Origin: Bacteroidota bacterium
Lineage (GTDB): Bacteria > Bacteroidota > Bacteroidia > NS11-12g > UBA9320
Length of the DNA: 6,432 nucleotides
Direction: 5' to 3'
Assembly: GCA_024638525.1 (NCBI GenBank)
Contig: JAHEKB010000103.1
Span: 1,330 to 7,761, forward strand
The notes below the pieces were generated by a model. That model made no database searches and was not told where the DNA came from. It saw only the letters and a list, made by a program, of their open reading frames with translations. The first letter of the stretch is position 1. The number at the start of each line of letters is the position of its first letter. The translations under genes and the position numbers were made by a program. Positions 1 to 6,432 of this stretch are shown piece after piece.

Positions 1-97
1 TTGCAAAGAATTATTGATCCACAGTATAGAACTTAAAATTGGCCATGTTTGTCTGAAACTTTTTGCGGCAAGCGTTGAACTGGCTTATCTTGACACT

Positions 98-412
98 ATG
101 ATCATAACCAATACTGAAAATGTGCCATCAAAAGAAATCTCAGAAATTCTGGGTGTGGCCAGAGGGAGCACAGTTAGAGCAAGAAATATCGGTAGAGATT
201 TCTTTGCCGGATTGAAGAATATCGTGGGTGGTGAAATCGAAGAATACACCAAACTTCAGGCTCAAGCGCGAGAACAAGCCATTCAGCGAATGATGGCAGA
301 TGCTTCTGATTTAGGTGCCGATGCCGTGGTGAATGTGCGCTTTACTACCTCAATGATTATGCAGGGTGCATCTGAAATTTTGGCCTATGGAACAGCCGTT
401 AGATTGAGATGA
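98..412 (+). CDS. YbjQ/UPF0145 family protein
   Basis: A 104-residue protein of the YbjQ (UPF0145) family, whose biochemical role is not established. Recognisable family features, in order, are the N-terminal beta strand with TENVPSKEI (residues 6-14), the RGSTVRARNIGRDFFAGL block (22-39), the IVGGEIEEY turn (42-50), a helix rich in A, Q, R and E (53-72), the LGADAVVNVRF strand (72-82) and the C-terminal AYGTAV (96-101). The length is typical of the family. The frame is open to the left edge and a TTG at 14 would add 28 residues, but the ATG at 98 matches where family members normally begin, so I chose it. No Shine-Dalgarno is visible. Databases often call this family 'putative heavy-metal binding', yet this copy has no cysteine or histidine, so that label is not supported here. 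Its stop overlaps the start of the next small gene, suggesting translational coupling. Confidence 0.88.
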   Translation: MIITNTENVPSKEISEILGVARGSTVRARNIGRDFFAGLKNIVGGEIEEYTKLQAQAREQAIQRMMADASDLGADAVVNVRFTTSMIMQGASEILAYGTAVRLR

Positions 413-546
413 TGGATGGAATCTCATGGATGGTATTTCTCTTGGGTCCAATTGGAATCTTGGCTCTACTTGTCATACTCATTTACCTTGCTGCTAGAAG
501 GATGGAATTGAAGAAAAAAGAAGACTTTGAAGATCGCGACAACTAG
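409..546 (+). CDS. Small single-pass membrane protein (45 aa), coupled to the YbjQ-family gene
   Basis: A 45-residue reading frame beginning MMDGISWMVF and ending in EDRDN. Residues 7-29 form one strongly hydrophobic segment (W7 to A29, including GPIGILALLVILIY). It is followed by RR and KKK clusters (30-31, 35-37) and a mixed acidic tail (38-45). The positive residues after the helix predict a cytoplasmic C-terminus with a short N-terminus outside. The start ATG (409-411) overlaps the upstream TGA (410-412), and a second ATG follows at once (412-414), so either could be used. The overlap is the classic arrangement for translational coupling. Its TAG lies in the same CTAG as the stop of topA on the other strand. 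I do not recognise a named family. The likely role is as a membrane partner or anchor of the YbjQ-family protein, which is inference from the overlap only. A chance frame is possible, but the composition and start placement argue for a real gene. Confidence 0.68.
   Translation: MMDGISWMVFLLGPIGILALLVILIYLAARRMELKKKEDFEDRDN
543..546. other. CTAG palindrome holding both stop codons of convergent genes
   Basis: The bases C-T-A-G read as TAG on both strands. The plus-strand small membrane protein stops at 544-546 and minus-strand topA stops at 545-543. The two genes therefore overlap tail-to-tail by four bases, with no space for a terminator between them. Confidence 0.8.
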
Positions 547-2825
547 CGCTTTTTCGCCTTGTCAATCAGTTCTTTCACTTCTTCGTATGACAATGCTGAG
601 GGTTCTGTACCCTTTGGAATGCGAACGTTCTTTTTGCCAGCCTTGATATATGGACCGTAGCGTCCATTTAATACTTGAATATCTGCATCTTCCTCAAACT
701 CCTTAATGAGTCGATTTGCATCTTCCACGCGCTTCGCCTGAATTAATTCAACTGCTCGATCCAATTCTATACTCATTGGATCTTCTTCTTCGGGAATGGA
801 AATGAATTTTTTATTATGCCTCACATATGGACCAAACCTCCCAATATTAGCTTCTACTTCTGATCCCTCAAATTCTCCTAATTTTCTCGGCAGTTTGAAC
901 AATTCAAGTGCTTCTTCCAAGCTGACACTATCTATGGCTTGTCCTTTTAGCAAGGATGCGAATTTTGGTTTTTCTTCTTGATCCGATTCACCCATTTGAA
1001 TCATAGGACCAAATCGACCAATCCTTGCATATACATTGGCTCCTGATTTTGGGTCAACTCCCAATAATCTTTCGCCTGTAGCTTTACTAGCAGTCTCCAA
1101 GGTGTTTTCAACAATGATGTGAAAAGGTTTGTAGAAGCCATCAATCATGTCTGACCAATTCTTCATCCCATCTGCTATTTCATCGAATTGTTTCTCTACA
1201 GAAGCGGTGAATCCGTAATCCATGATCTCATCGAAGTGATCCACTAGGAATTCAGTCACAACCTTTCCTATATCGCTGGGGTGAAGCTTGTTCTTATCAG
1301 CCCCGTAATTTTCAGTCTCTTGTTTTTCTTCAATACCTCCACGTTCCAATTGAAGAACAGAAATCTCCCTTTTCTTTCCTTCAATGGGATCTTTGACCAC
1401 ATAGCCTCTTTTCTGAATGGTTGAAATGGTTGGAGCATAGGTACTTGGTCTACCAATACCCAATTCTTCCAATTGCTTAACCAAACTTGCTTCGGTAAAC
1501 CTTGCTGGAGGTCTGCTGTATTTTTCTGTAGCGATAATTTGGTCACAATCAACTTTTTCTCCCTGCTCAAACTTTGGAAGGAGACCGCTGTCGTTCTCTT
1601 TGTCCTCATCATCGCTTCCTTCCAAATAAACCTTGAGGAAACCATCGAATTTAATTACCTCACCTTTGGCTTTAAAAACACCGTCATTCTTATCATTTAA
1701 AATGGCTATGGTGGTTCTTTCAAGGTCAGCTGAACTCATTTGAGAAGCAATGGCTCTTTTCCAGATCAATTGGTATAATTTTTTCTGTGCATCATCATCG
1801 CCAGCTTGTTTAACTTCAAAACTAGTAGGCCGAATGGCCTCGTGAGCTTCTTGAGCGCTAGAGGATTTGGTAGCATATTTTCGCGTTTGGGCGTACTTAT
1901 CACCATACTCCTTTTCAATCACATCCTTTGAGCTTCCCAAAGCAAAATCGCTGAGATTTACGGAATCCGTTCTCATATAGGTAATATGCCCATTCTCGTA
2001 CAAGCGTTGAGCTACACTCATGGTCCTCGACACGCTGAATCCCAATTTGCGAGACGCTTCTTGTTGTAAGGTGGAGGTGGTGAATGGCGCAGCAGGATTT
2101 CTCTTTGAAGGCGAAACGGTAATGTCACCAATCCTAAACTGCGCTGATATACAACTCTCTAGAAAAGCTTTGGCTTCACTCAGTTTTTCAGGTCTCTTAG
2201 ACAGTTCAGCTGTCAGCTTTCTGCTGTCCTTACTGAAATCTCCTATTATTCTGAAACTAGAAGTTGGAGTAAAAGCTTGTATTGCCCTTTCGCGTTCCAC
2301 GATCAATCTTACGGCAACACTTTGAACCCTTCCCGCAGATAATGAAGGCTTGACTTTTCTCCACAATACCGGCGAAAGTTCAAAACCAACCAATCTATCG
2401 AGCACCCTTCTGGCTTGTTGTGCATTGACTAGATCGCGATTTATGGTTCTCGGATTATCTATAGCGTGCAGTATGGCTTTTTTAGTGATCTCATTGAAAA
2501 CAATCCTTCTTGTCTTGTCTTCGTGAAGGTCCAAGACTTCTGCCAGGTGCCAGCTGATGGCCTCTCCTTCTCGGTCCTCATCAGATGCCAACCAAACCAA
2601 TTCAGCTTTTTTAGCTAATTTCTTTAACTCTGCTACTACTTTTTTCTTGTCCGAAGAGACCTCGTACTTTGGTAAATAGCCTTTGTTGACATCGATGGCT
2701 GAATCATCCTTGGGCAGATCTCTAATATGCCCAAAACAGGATTTGACGGTAAAATCTTTACCAAGATATTTTTCTATAGTTTTCGCCTTTGCAGGCGACT
2801 CCACAATCACGAGGTTCTTTGACAT
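543..2825 (-). CDS. topA: DNA topoisomerase I (type IA, TopA)
   Basis: Type IA topoisomerase of 760 residues. It relaxes negative supercoils by cutting one strand through a 5'-phosphotyrosine link and passing the other strand, and it acts on the nucleoid. The Toprim domain is at the N-terminus: VESPAKAKT carries the catalytic E9, and the acidic triad D82, D84, E86 lies in SDEDREGEA. SAGRVQSVA is at 163-171. The active-site tyrosine is Y283 in ITYMRTDS, with the conserved R285. A further family block, PPARFTEASLV followed by LGIGRPSTYAPTI, spans about 439-467. The C-terminus carries three repeats of the GRFGP or GRYGP type (603-607, 662-666, 721-725), the Topo_C-like repeats seen in many Bacteroidota enzymes. 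There are only three scattered cysteines (30, 225, 427), so the four-cysteine zinc ribbons of E. coli TopA are absent. At 760 residues it is shorter than E. coli TopA (865). The ATG is one base after the protease stop, and its position fits the family's normal N-terminus. Confidence 0.97.
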   Translation of the reverse strand: MSKNLVIVESPAKAKTIEKYLGKDFTVKSCFGHIRDLPKDDSAIDVNKGYLPKYEVSSDKKKVVAELKKLAKKAELVWLASDEDREGEAISWHLAEVLDLHEDKTRRIVFNEITKKAILHAIDNPRTINRDLVNAQQARRVLDRLVGFELSPVLWRKVKPSLSAGRVQSVAVRLIVERERAIQAFTPTSSFRIIGDFSKDSRKLTAELSKRPEKLSEAKAFLESCISAQFRIGDITVSPSKRNPAAPFTTSTLQQEASRKLGFSVSRTMSVAQRLYENGHITYMRTDSVNLSDFALGSSKDVIEKEYGDKYAQTRKYATKSSSAQEAHEAIRPTSFEVKQAGDDDAQKKLYQLIWKRAIASQMSSADLERTTIAILNDKNDGVFKAKGEVIKFDGFLKVYLEGSDDEDKENDSGLLPKFEQGEKVDCDQIIATEKYSRPPARFTEASLVKQLEELGIGRPSTYAPTISTIQKRGYVVKDPIEGKKREISVLQLERGGIEEKQETENYGADKNKLHPSDIGKVVTEFLVDHFDEIMDYGFTASVEKQFDEIADGMKNWSDMIDGFYKPFHIIVENTLETASKATGERLLGVDPKSGANVYARIGRFGPMIQMGESDQEEKPKFASLLKGQAIDSVSLEEALELFKLPRKLGEFEGSEVEANIGRFGPYVRHNKKFISIPEEEDPMSIELDRAVELIQAKRVEDANRLIKEFEEDADIQVLNGRYGPYIKAGKKNVRIPKGTEPSALSYEEVKELIDKAKKR

Positions 2826-2826
2826 T

Positions 2827-4899
2827 TTATCTATTTATAACCAAGCGCTGAGAGCGTCGAACCCCATCTTTGGTAAGGTGTACCAAATAGATTCCATTGG
2901 AAAAGGATGAAAGGTCTAACTGGGCTTCAGTGCTCAGAATTTTCGATTGCAAAAGTAACCTTCCTGATAAATCTCTAATTTCTACATCACTATTACTCCA
3001 TCCTTCTTCAACATTCACGCTAATAGAATTCTCTGTTGGATTAGGAAAAATAACAAATCGATCCAATGGAGAAATTAAGTCCTCTCCTAAGCCAAACTGG
3101 GCGACATTGATGTTGTCTAAAAATACGGAATTTCCTCGTTTGCTTATTACATCAAATCTGAACATTAGATTGGTACTGCCAGCATATGAACTAACATCCA
3201 GTGAGATATGTGCCCAGTCTGATGCTTGACTCGGAAAGAAACCAGGCCATACACCATCTTTGGAAGCCAGACCATTAGAAGCGGTCAAGCCTCTAAGTGT
3301 TCTCCAACTTTCACCACAGTTCTCAGACACCATAACGATTAACACTTCTGTAGAGGTGCTGAGTCGACGGGCATATGCATATTTAAAATTAAGATTGATA
3401 GGACTGCCGTGTTTTTCCACGTCAATTGGAGGCAATATCATGGAGTAGCGCTCATTGTCAGGAGTATTATCATCTATTTGGCATTCAGCACTAGCCGAAC
3501 CACTCGCTGCAACATTCACCCTTCTTATCCAACCGTTACCGCTGTTTTCCTCCAATTGCCATCCCTCATTAATGAAGCTCGCTTGCTCGAAAGTTTGAGG
3601 ATATGGCGCCTTAATGACTGCAATTGCCGGTAATACTGTGATGAACTCTTCTCTAATCATGCTGTCAATTCCAGAGCTATTCTCTACGGTTAGTTTTACC
3701 CTATACCTCCCCGGTATATTATAACTTACCACTGGATTGGCATCGCTGCTGGTAGCAGGTGTGCCTCCTTCAAATTCCCATACTCTACTGCTAATCTCGC
3801 CATTATAACTGAAGTCATTGAACGTTATATCGCCAGAACCAGCACATATAATGGTTTCAAAATTCATGGAATAAAAATCGGCTATGGGTCCGCAACTCGG
3901 ATTGGTGAGCACTCCGGTATTTGTTAAATTCCCATTGCTGAAGTTTGAGGTTCTATAACCGTTTCCGAAGACCACATTTTCTACTCTTTGTTTCTGTCCT
4001 GCAGAGAACATGTTTTGACAAGAACCATTGGAATAATCCATATAATTCTCAATTTGGTCAACTTGGTTTGGATTGTCATTGTTGCAAGAGTTGGTACCTA
4101 GATTGCAGCCGTATGAAGGCTCAGATACAGGAGGAGTGTCATCTACCTGATCCGTCCAGCTAAAATTAGTAGTACATCCACCTTGAAATGGATGATACAA
4201 TCCCAACCAGTGGCCTACTTCATGTGTCAAGGTTCTTCCTGCTCTACCGCTGTTAGAGGTTCCAGTGCTTCCCACAAAATCATGGCGAATCACGATGCCG
4301 TCCGTAGCAGAGGATGTGCTAAACGGGAAGGTTGCAAATCCCGCGACGAAGGAAGGAGGATTCCAGTTTCTCTCTATGCGCTTTATCACCCAAATATTCA
4401 AGTATTTAGTATAATCCCATCTGATCAGCTTCTTTACACCATCATTGATATCACCTCCGTCTGCTAGGTCGCTGTACGTTCTGGTGATTCCTTCTGTACA
4501 ACTCCCGTCTTGTGCTACTCTTGCCAATCTGAACTCAATGTCCATATTGGCCGCTATACTTTTAAATACTGCTCGTGTATTGCTAGTATCTGCATTTGTT
4601 CTTGTAAAGTCCTCGTTAAGGGTTTCAAGTTGTTCCAGGATCTGAGCCTTGGATATGTTCTCTTCTCCGTATTGGTGAACAATATGAAATACAACGGGTA
4701 TTATTCTTGTTGCCTTCTTATTCTTTCCTTCGCCTTTGTATTCTATATGGCCTGGAAGATTATCCAAATGATGCTGATACTGAGCAGCAATCGCTGGGTC
4801 TTTTAATAATTCGCGTTGATACTCATCGGTAGCACATTGTGCTAAAGCCAGTTGAGAAACTGCAGCCAGAAGTATAAGAAGTACGTATTTTTTGATCAT
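2827..4899 (-). CDS. Secreted M43-type zinc metalloprotease with PKD domain and T9SS sorting tail
   Basis: A 690-residue exported protease resembling the cytophagalysin/pappalysin (M43) group. A signal peptide spans 1-20 (KK, then a hydrophobic core, with predicted cleavage at ALA/QC). A propeptide-like stretch precedes the catalytic domain (about 65-310). The zinc site HEVGHWLGLYH gives ligands H226, H230 and H236 with catalytic E227, and the Met-turn NYMDYS contains M287. Between them lies the cysteine-rich segment typical of M43 enzymes (C242, C265, C272; C294 follows the turn). A PKD-like domain follows (about 337-424, with WEFEGGTP and PGRYRVKLTVEN). Next is a beta-rich domain resembling choice-of-anchor J / cleaved adhesin (about 430-600, ending FLDNINVAQFG). 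The last 75 residues match the type IX secretion sorting domain (FPNPTENSISV, SGRLLL, FSNGIYLVHL). The protein should therefore cross the inner membrane by Sec and the outer membrane by T9SS, ending up released or surface-bound. Substrate is unknown. All catalytic residues are present. Confidence 0.93.
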   Translation of the reverse strand: MIKKYVLLILLAAVSQLALAQCATDEYQRELLKDPAIAAQYQHHLDNLPGHIEYKGEGKNKKATRIIPVVFHIVHQYGEENISKAQILEQLETLNEDFTRTNADTSNTRAVFKSIAANMDIEFRLARVAQDGSCTEGITRTYSDLADGGDINDGVKKLIRWDYTKYLNIWVIKRIERNWNPPSFVAGFATFPFSTSSATDGIVIRHDFVGSTGTSNSGRAGRTLTHEVGHWLGLYHPFQGGCTTNFSWTDQVDDTPPVSEPSYGCNLGTNSCNNDNPNQVDQIENYMDYSNGSCQNMFSAGQKQRVENVVFGNGYRTSNFSNGNLTNTGVLTNPSCGPIADFYSMNFETIICAGSGDITFNDFSYNGEISSRVWEFEGGTPATSSDANPVVSYNIPGRYRVKLTVENSSGIDSMIREEFITVLPAIAVIKAPYPQTFEQASFINEGWQLEENSGNGWIRRVNVAASGSASAECQIDDNTPDNERYSMILPPIDVEKHGSPINLNFKYAYARRLSTSTEVLIVMVSENCGESWRTLRGLTASNGLASKDGVWPGFFPSQASDWAHISLDVSSYAGSTNLMFRFDVISKRGNSVFLDNINVAQFGLGEDLISPLDRFVIFPNPTENSISVNVEEGWSNSDVEIRDLSGRLLLQSKILSTEAQLDLSSFSNGIYLVHLTKDGVRRSQRLVINR

Positions 4900-4973
4900 A
4901 TAGCTTTACAAAAAGAACAGCCGAAGCCGCGCAAACATATATTAAACAGGACATATTTAAGTAAAGTTTGATT
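4900..4973. other. Intergenic spacer between symporter and protease genes
   Basis: This 74-base gap is the longest complete non-coding stretch between genes in the window. It holds the candidate protease promoter and a short GC-rich patch (about 4922-4932), but no hairpin followed by a U-run that would act as an intrinsic terminator for the symporter. Read-through from the symporter into the protease is therefore not excluded. Confidence 0.6.
4932..4965 (-). promoter_or_regulatory. Putative Bacteroidota-type promoter of the protease gene
   Basis: On the minus strand, TATGTTTG at 4939-4932 is an exact match to the Bacteroidota -7 consensus TAnnTTTG. A weak -33 element, TTTA (4965-4962), lies 22 bases upstream, slightly longer spacing than usual and with the consensus G missing. 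Transcription would begin near 4925, giving a leader of roughly 25 bases before the protease ATG at 4899. With one base between the protease and topA, this promoter could also drive topA. An 8-base degenerate motif in an AT-rich spacer can occur by chance, so this is a candidate only. Confidence 0.45.
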
Positions 4974-6374
4974 TTAGAGAGCTTCCGATTCAGATGAAGC
5001 AATCAAGCTGGAGACTGTTGCATCACCGGTTACGTTCACCACTGTCCTGCACATATCCAATATGCGGTCTACGGGTAGAATTATGGCTATCCAAGCAGGA
5101 TTCAAACCCACACTTTCCAGCACTACAATCATTAAAACCAGTCCGGCTGAAGGAACGGCCGCCGCACCGATAGATGCCAATGTGGCCGTGAGCACGATCA
5201 CAATTTGCTGTGCTATATCCAGCTCTATCATATGAAACTGAGCCATGGCTACCACCGCAACACCTTGATATAAACTAGTGCCATCCATATTGACCGTTGC
5301 TCCAATGGGTAGAACGAAGCTGCTGATGGATTTTGGCACGTTTAAATTGTCGTGAACCGTTTCCATAGTCACAGGGAGGGTTGCCATAGAAGAACTGGTA
5401 GAAAATGCGGTGAGTTGTGCACGAGAGATACCTCTTAAAAAACCCTTCATGCTCATCCCTTTCACAAAGATTTTTACCAAAGTGGGATAGAGAACAAAAG
5501 CTACTAGTGCAAGTCCAAATACTACCACCCATGAATAGTTTAATAGAAAAACCAATTGTTCTTGAAGCTTGTCTAGATTGTCTCCCGCAGCTTTGACCAG
5601 AGACCCTGCCATCAAGGCAAAAACGAAGAAAGGCATGGTCTTAATGACTATGTTTACCATTGCGATAAAGACTTCGTTTAAACCATCAATTAGTCTGGAA
5701 ACCGCTTTGGACTTTTTCTTGTCAATCATAATCAGGACCAAGCCAAAGAAGACAGCGAAAAATATGATTTGCAGCATTTCCATTTCTGCAAGGGCCAGAA
5801 TAATGTTAGGGGGTACCACATCAACAAGAGGTTGCAAAGGACCCTTAGCTTTCTTCTCCTTAGCCTTTCTGATCTTGTCTGCGACATCTTCGTTCACTCC
5901 TTCACGACTAATTCTTTCTATCACTGAAGCTACGAGTTCCGCATTCTCCTCTTTACATGAATAGCATTCTTTGTCCAATCGCGGTACATCGGGATTATCG
6001 CGCAACCACAATTCGTATTCTATTCTCTTCTCCAACCTGGATTCATCTGAGGGATAATTACCGGGCTGAATCAAGTTTACACAGAACAAACCGATGATAA
6101 TGGCTGACATGGTTGTGCCTACGTAGATCAACAAGGTTTTTACGCCTACGCGGCCCAATTGCTTGATGTTCTTCAATGAGCCAATTCCTGATATTATGGA
6201 GAATAATACAAGAGGGACAGCAATCAGCTTTAAGACATTTATGAAGATAGAACCAAAAGGATCTATCCAAGACTTTGTAAACTCTTGCCAGCCGTATTGT
6301 ACAGCTAAAATGGAATAGATGATCCCAAGAACCAAGGCAATAATGACTTGCCAGTGAAGGGCGATTCTCTTCAT
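4974..6374 (-). CDS. Sodium:dicarboxylate / acidic amino acid symporter (DAACS, GltP/GltPh-like)
   Basis: A 466-residue inner-membrane secondary transporter of the glutamate transporter fold, expected to couple cation (Na+ or H+) entry to uptake of glutamate, aspartate or C4-dicarboxylates. Hydrophobic segments fit eight helices and two re-entrant hairpins: TM1 about 8-26, TM2 40-65, TM3 77-103, TM4 188-217, TM5 232-260, TM6 275-300, HP1 314-340, TM7 346-380, HP2 390-420, TM8 425-458. Signature residues are the serine-rich HP1 tip STSSS (325-329), NMDGT in TM7 (362-366), AAAVPSAG in HP2 (404-411), and TM8 residues D436, D440, R443, T444, N447 and D451, whose spacing matches D390, D394, R397, T398, N401 and D405 of GltPh. 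R443 aligns with the arginine that binds the side-chain carboxylate, favouring an acidic substrate. The TM3-TM4 loop is enlarged to about 80 charged residues and contains a CxxC motif (C137, C140). The exact substrate and coupling ion cannot be read from sequence. Confidence 0.95.
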   Translation of the reverse strand: MKRIALHWQVIIALVLGIIYSILAVQYGWQEFTKSWIDPFGSIFINVLKLIAVPLVLFSIISGIGSLKNIKQLGRVGVKTLLIYVGTTMSAIIIGLFCVNLIQPGNYPSDESRLEKRIEYELWLRDNPDVPRLDKECYSCKEENAELVASVIERISREGVNEDVADKIRKAKEKKAKGPLQPLVDVVPPNIILALAEMEMLQIIFFAVFFGLVLIMIDKKKSKAVSRLIDGLNEVFIAMVNIVIKTMPFFVFALMAGSLVKAAGDNLDKLQEQLVFLLNYSWVVVFGLALVAFVLYPTLVKIFVKGMSMKGFLRGISRAQLTAFSTSSSMATLPVTMETVHDNLNVPKSISSFVLPIGATVNMDGTSLYQGVAVVAMAQFHMIELDIAQQIVIVLTATLASIGAAAVPSAGLVLMIVVLESVGLNPAWIAIILPVDRILDMCRTVVNVTGDATVSSLIASSESEAL

Positions 6375-6432
6375 GCTACAATGATAGAAATAATTAGCTT
6401 GTCAGATTAGAGTATGGCGTCCAAGATGCAAA

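Noticed and set aside
14..41. Possible promoter for the YbjQ-family gene: TTG at 14-16 and TAAAATTG at 34-41
   Set aside because: The -7 box has a mismatch to TAnnTTTG, and such degenerate motifs are expected by chance in AT-rich DNA near the window edge.
14..97. TTG start giving a 28-residue N-terminal extension of the YbjQ-family protein
   Set aside because: The extension has no resemblance to the family, and the ATG at 98 coincides with the usual family N-terminus. The frame is open to the window edge, so an upstream start cannot be fully excluded.
1268..1645. 125-codon minus-strand open frame inside topA
   Set aside because: It lies in another frame of the same strand as topA, which is fully conserved through this region. 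The translation looks like no known protein.
2846..2856. Short inverted repeat CGCT-GAG-AGCG just before topA, considered as a terminator or attenuator
   Set aside because: The stem is only four base pairs, it has no U-run, and it lies inside the protease coding sequence.
4183..4467. 94-codon plus-strand open frame opposite the protease catalytic domain
   Set aside because: It is antisense to the conserved zinc-binding region and has no recognisable domain.
4831..4899. Possible lipoprotein signal (LALAQC) at the protease N-terminus
   Set aside because: Q at the -1 position does not fit a lipobox. ALA before Q21 fits ordinary signal peptidase I cleavage, and the T9SS tail already explains export.
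5569..5964. 131-codon plus-strand open frame opposite the symporter
   Set aside because: It is antisense to a well-supported transporter gene, and its low-complexity S/T/K-rich translation is what reversed coding sequence gives.
6375..6432. Promoter for the symporter in the right-hand 58 bases
   Set aside because: No exact TAnnTTTG box was found. The closest, TATCATTG, has one mismatch and sits too close to the start codon.

Overview
This 6.4 kb window looks like an ordinary chromosomal stretch of a Bacteroidota bacterium, probably a Flavobacteriales-type lineage (inference). Three signs support this. The secreted protease ends in a type IX secretion (Por) sorting domain, a system confined to that phylum. 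Its upstream region carries a perfect Bacteroidota -7 promoter box (TATGTTTG). The start codons lack clear Shine-Dalgarno sequences. Base composition is moderately AT-rich and coding density is very high. I see no mobile element, CRISPR array, tRNA or rRNA.

Layout. On the plus strand at the left are two overlapping short genes: a YbjQ/UPF0145-family protein (98-412) and a 45-residue single-pass membrane protein (409-546), whose start codon overlaps the YbjQ stop. On the minus strand, read from right to left, are a sodium:dicarboxylate/amino-acid symporter of the DAACS (glutamate transporter) family (4974-6374), a secreted M43-type metalloprotease with a PKD domain, a jelly-roll-like domain and a type IX sorting tail (2827-4899), and DNA topoisomerase I, topA (543-2825). 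The protease stop and the topA start are separated by one base. The plus-strand small gene and topA converge, and both use a TAG stop inside the same CTAG palindrome at 543-546.

Functional reading. The genes do not form an obvious pathway. topA is housekeeping. The protease and the symporter could loosely fit a protein-degrading lifestyle, with extracellular proteolysis followed by amino-acid uptake, but the only promoter-like signal seen lies between them, so they need not be co-transcribed. I found no convincing novel system. The points most worth a second look are the unreported small membrane protein coupled to YbjQ, the shared-stop convergent junction, the one-base protease/topA junction, and the enlarged charged loop with a CxxC motif in the symporter.
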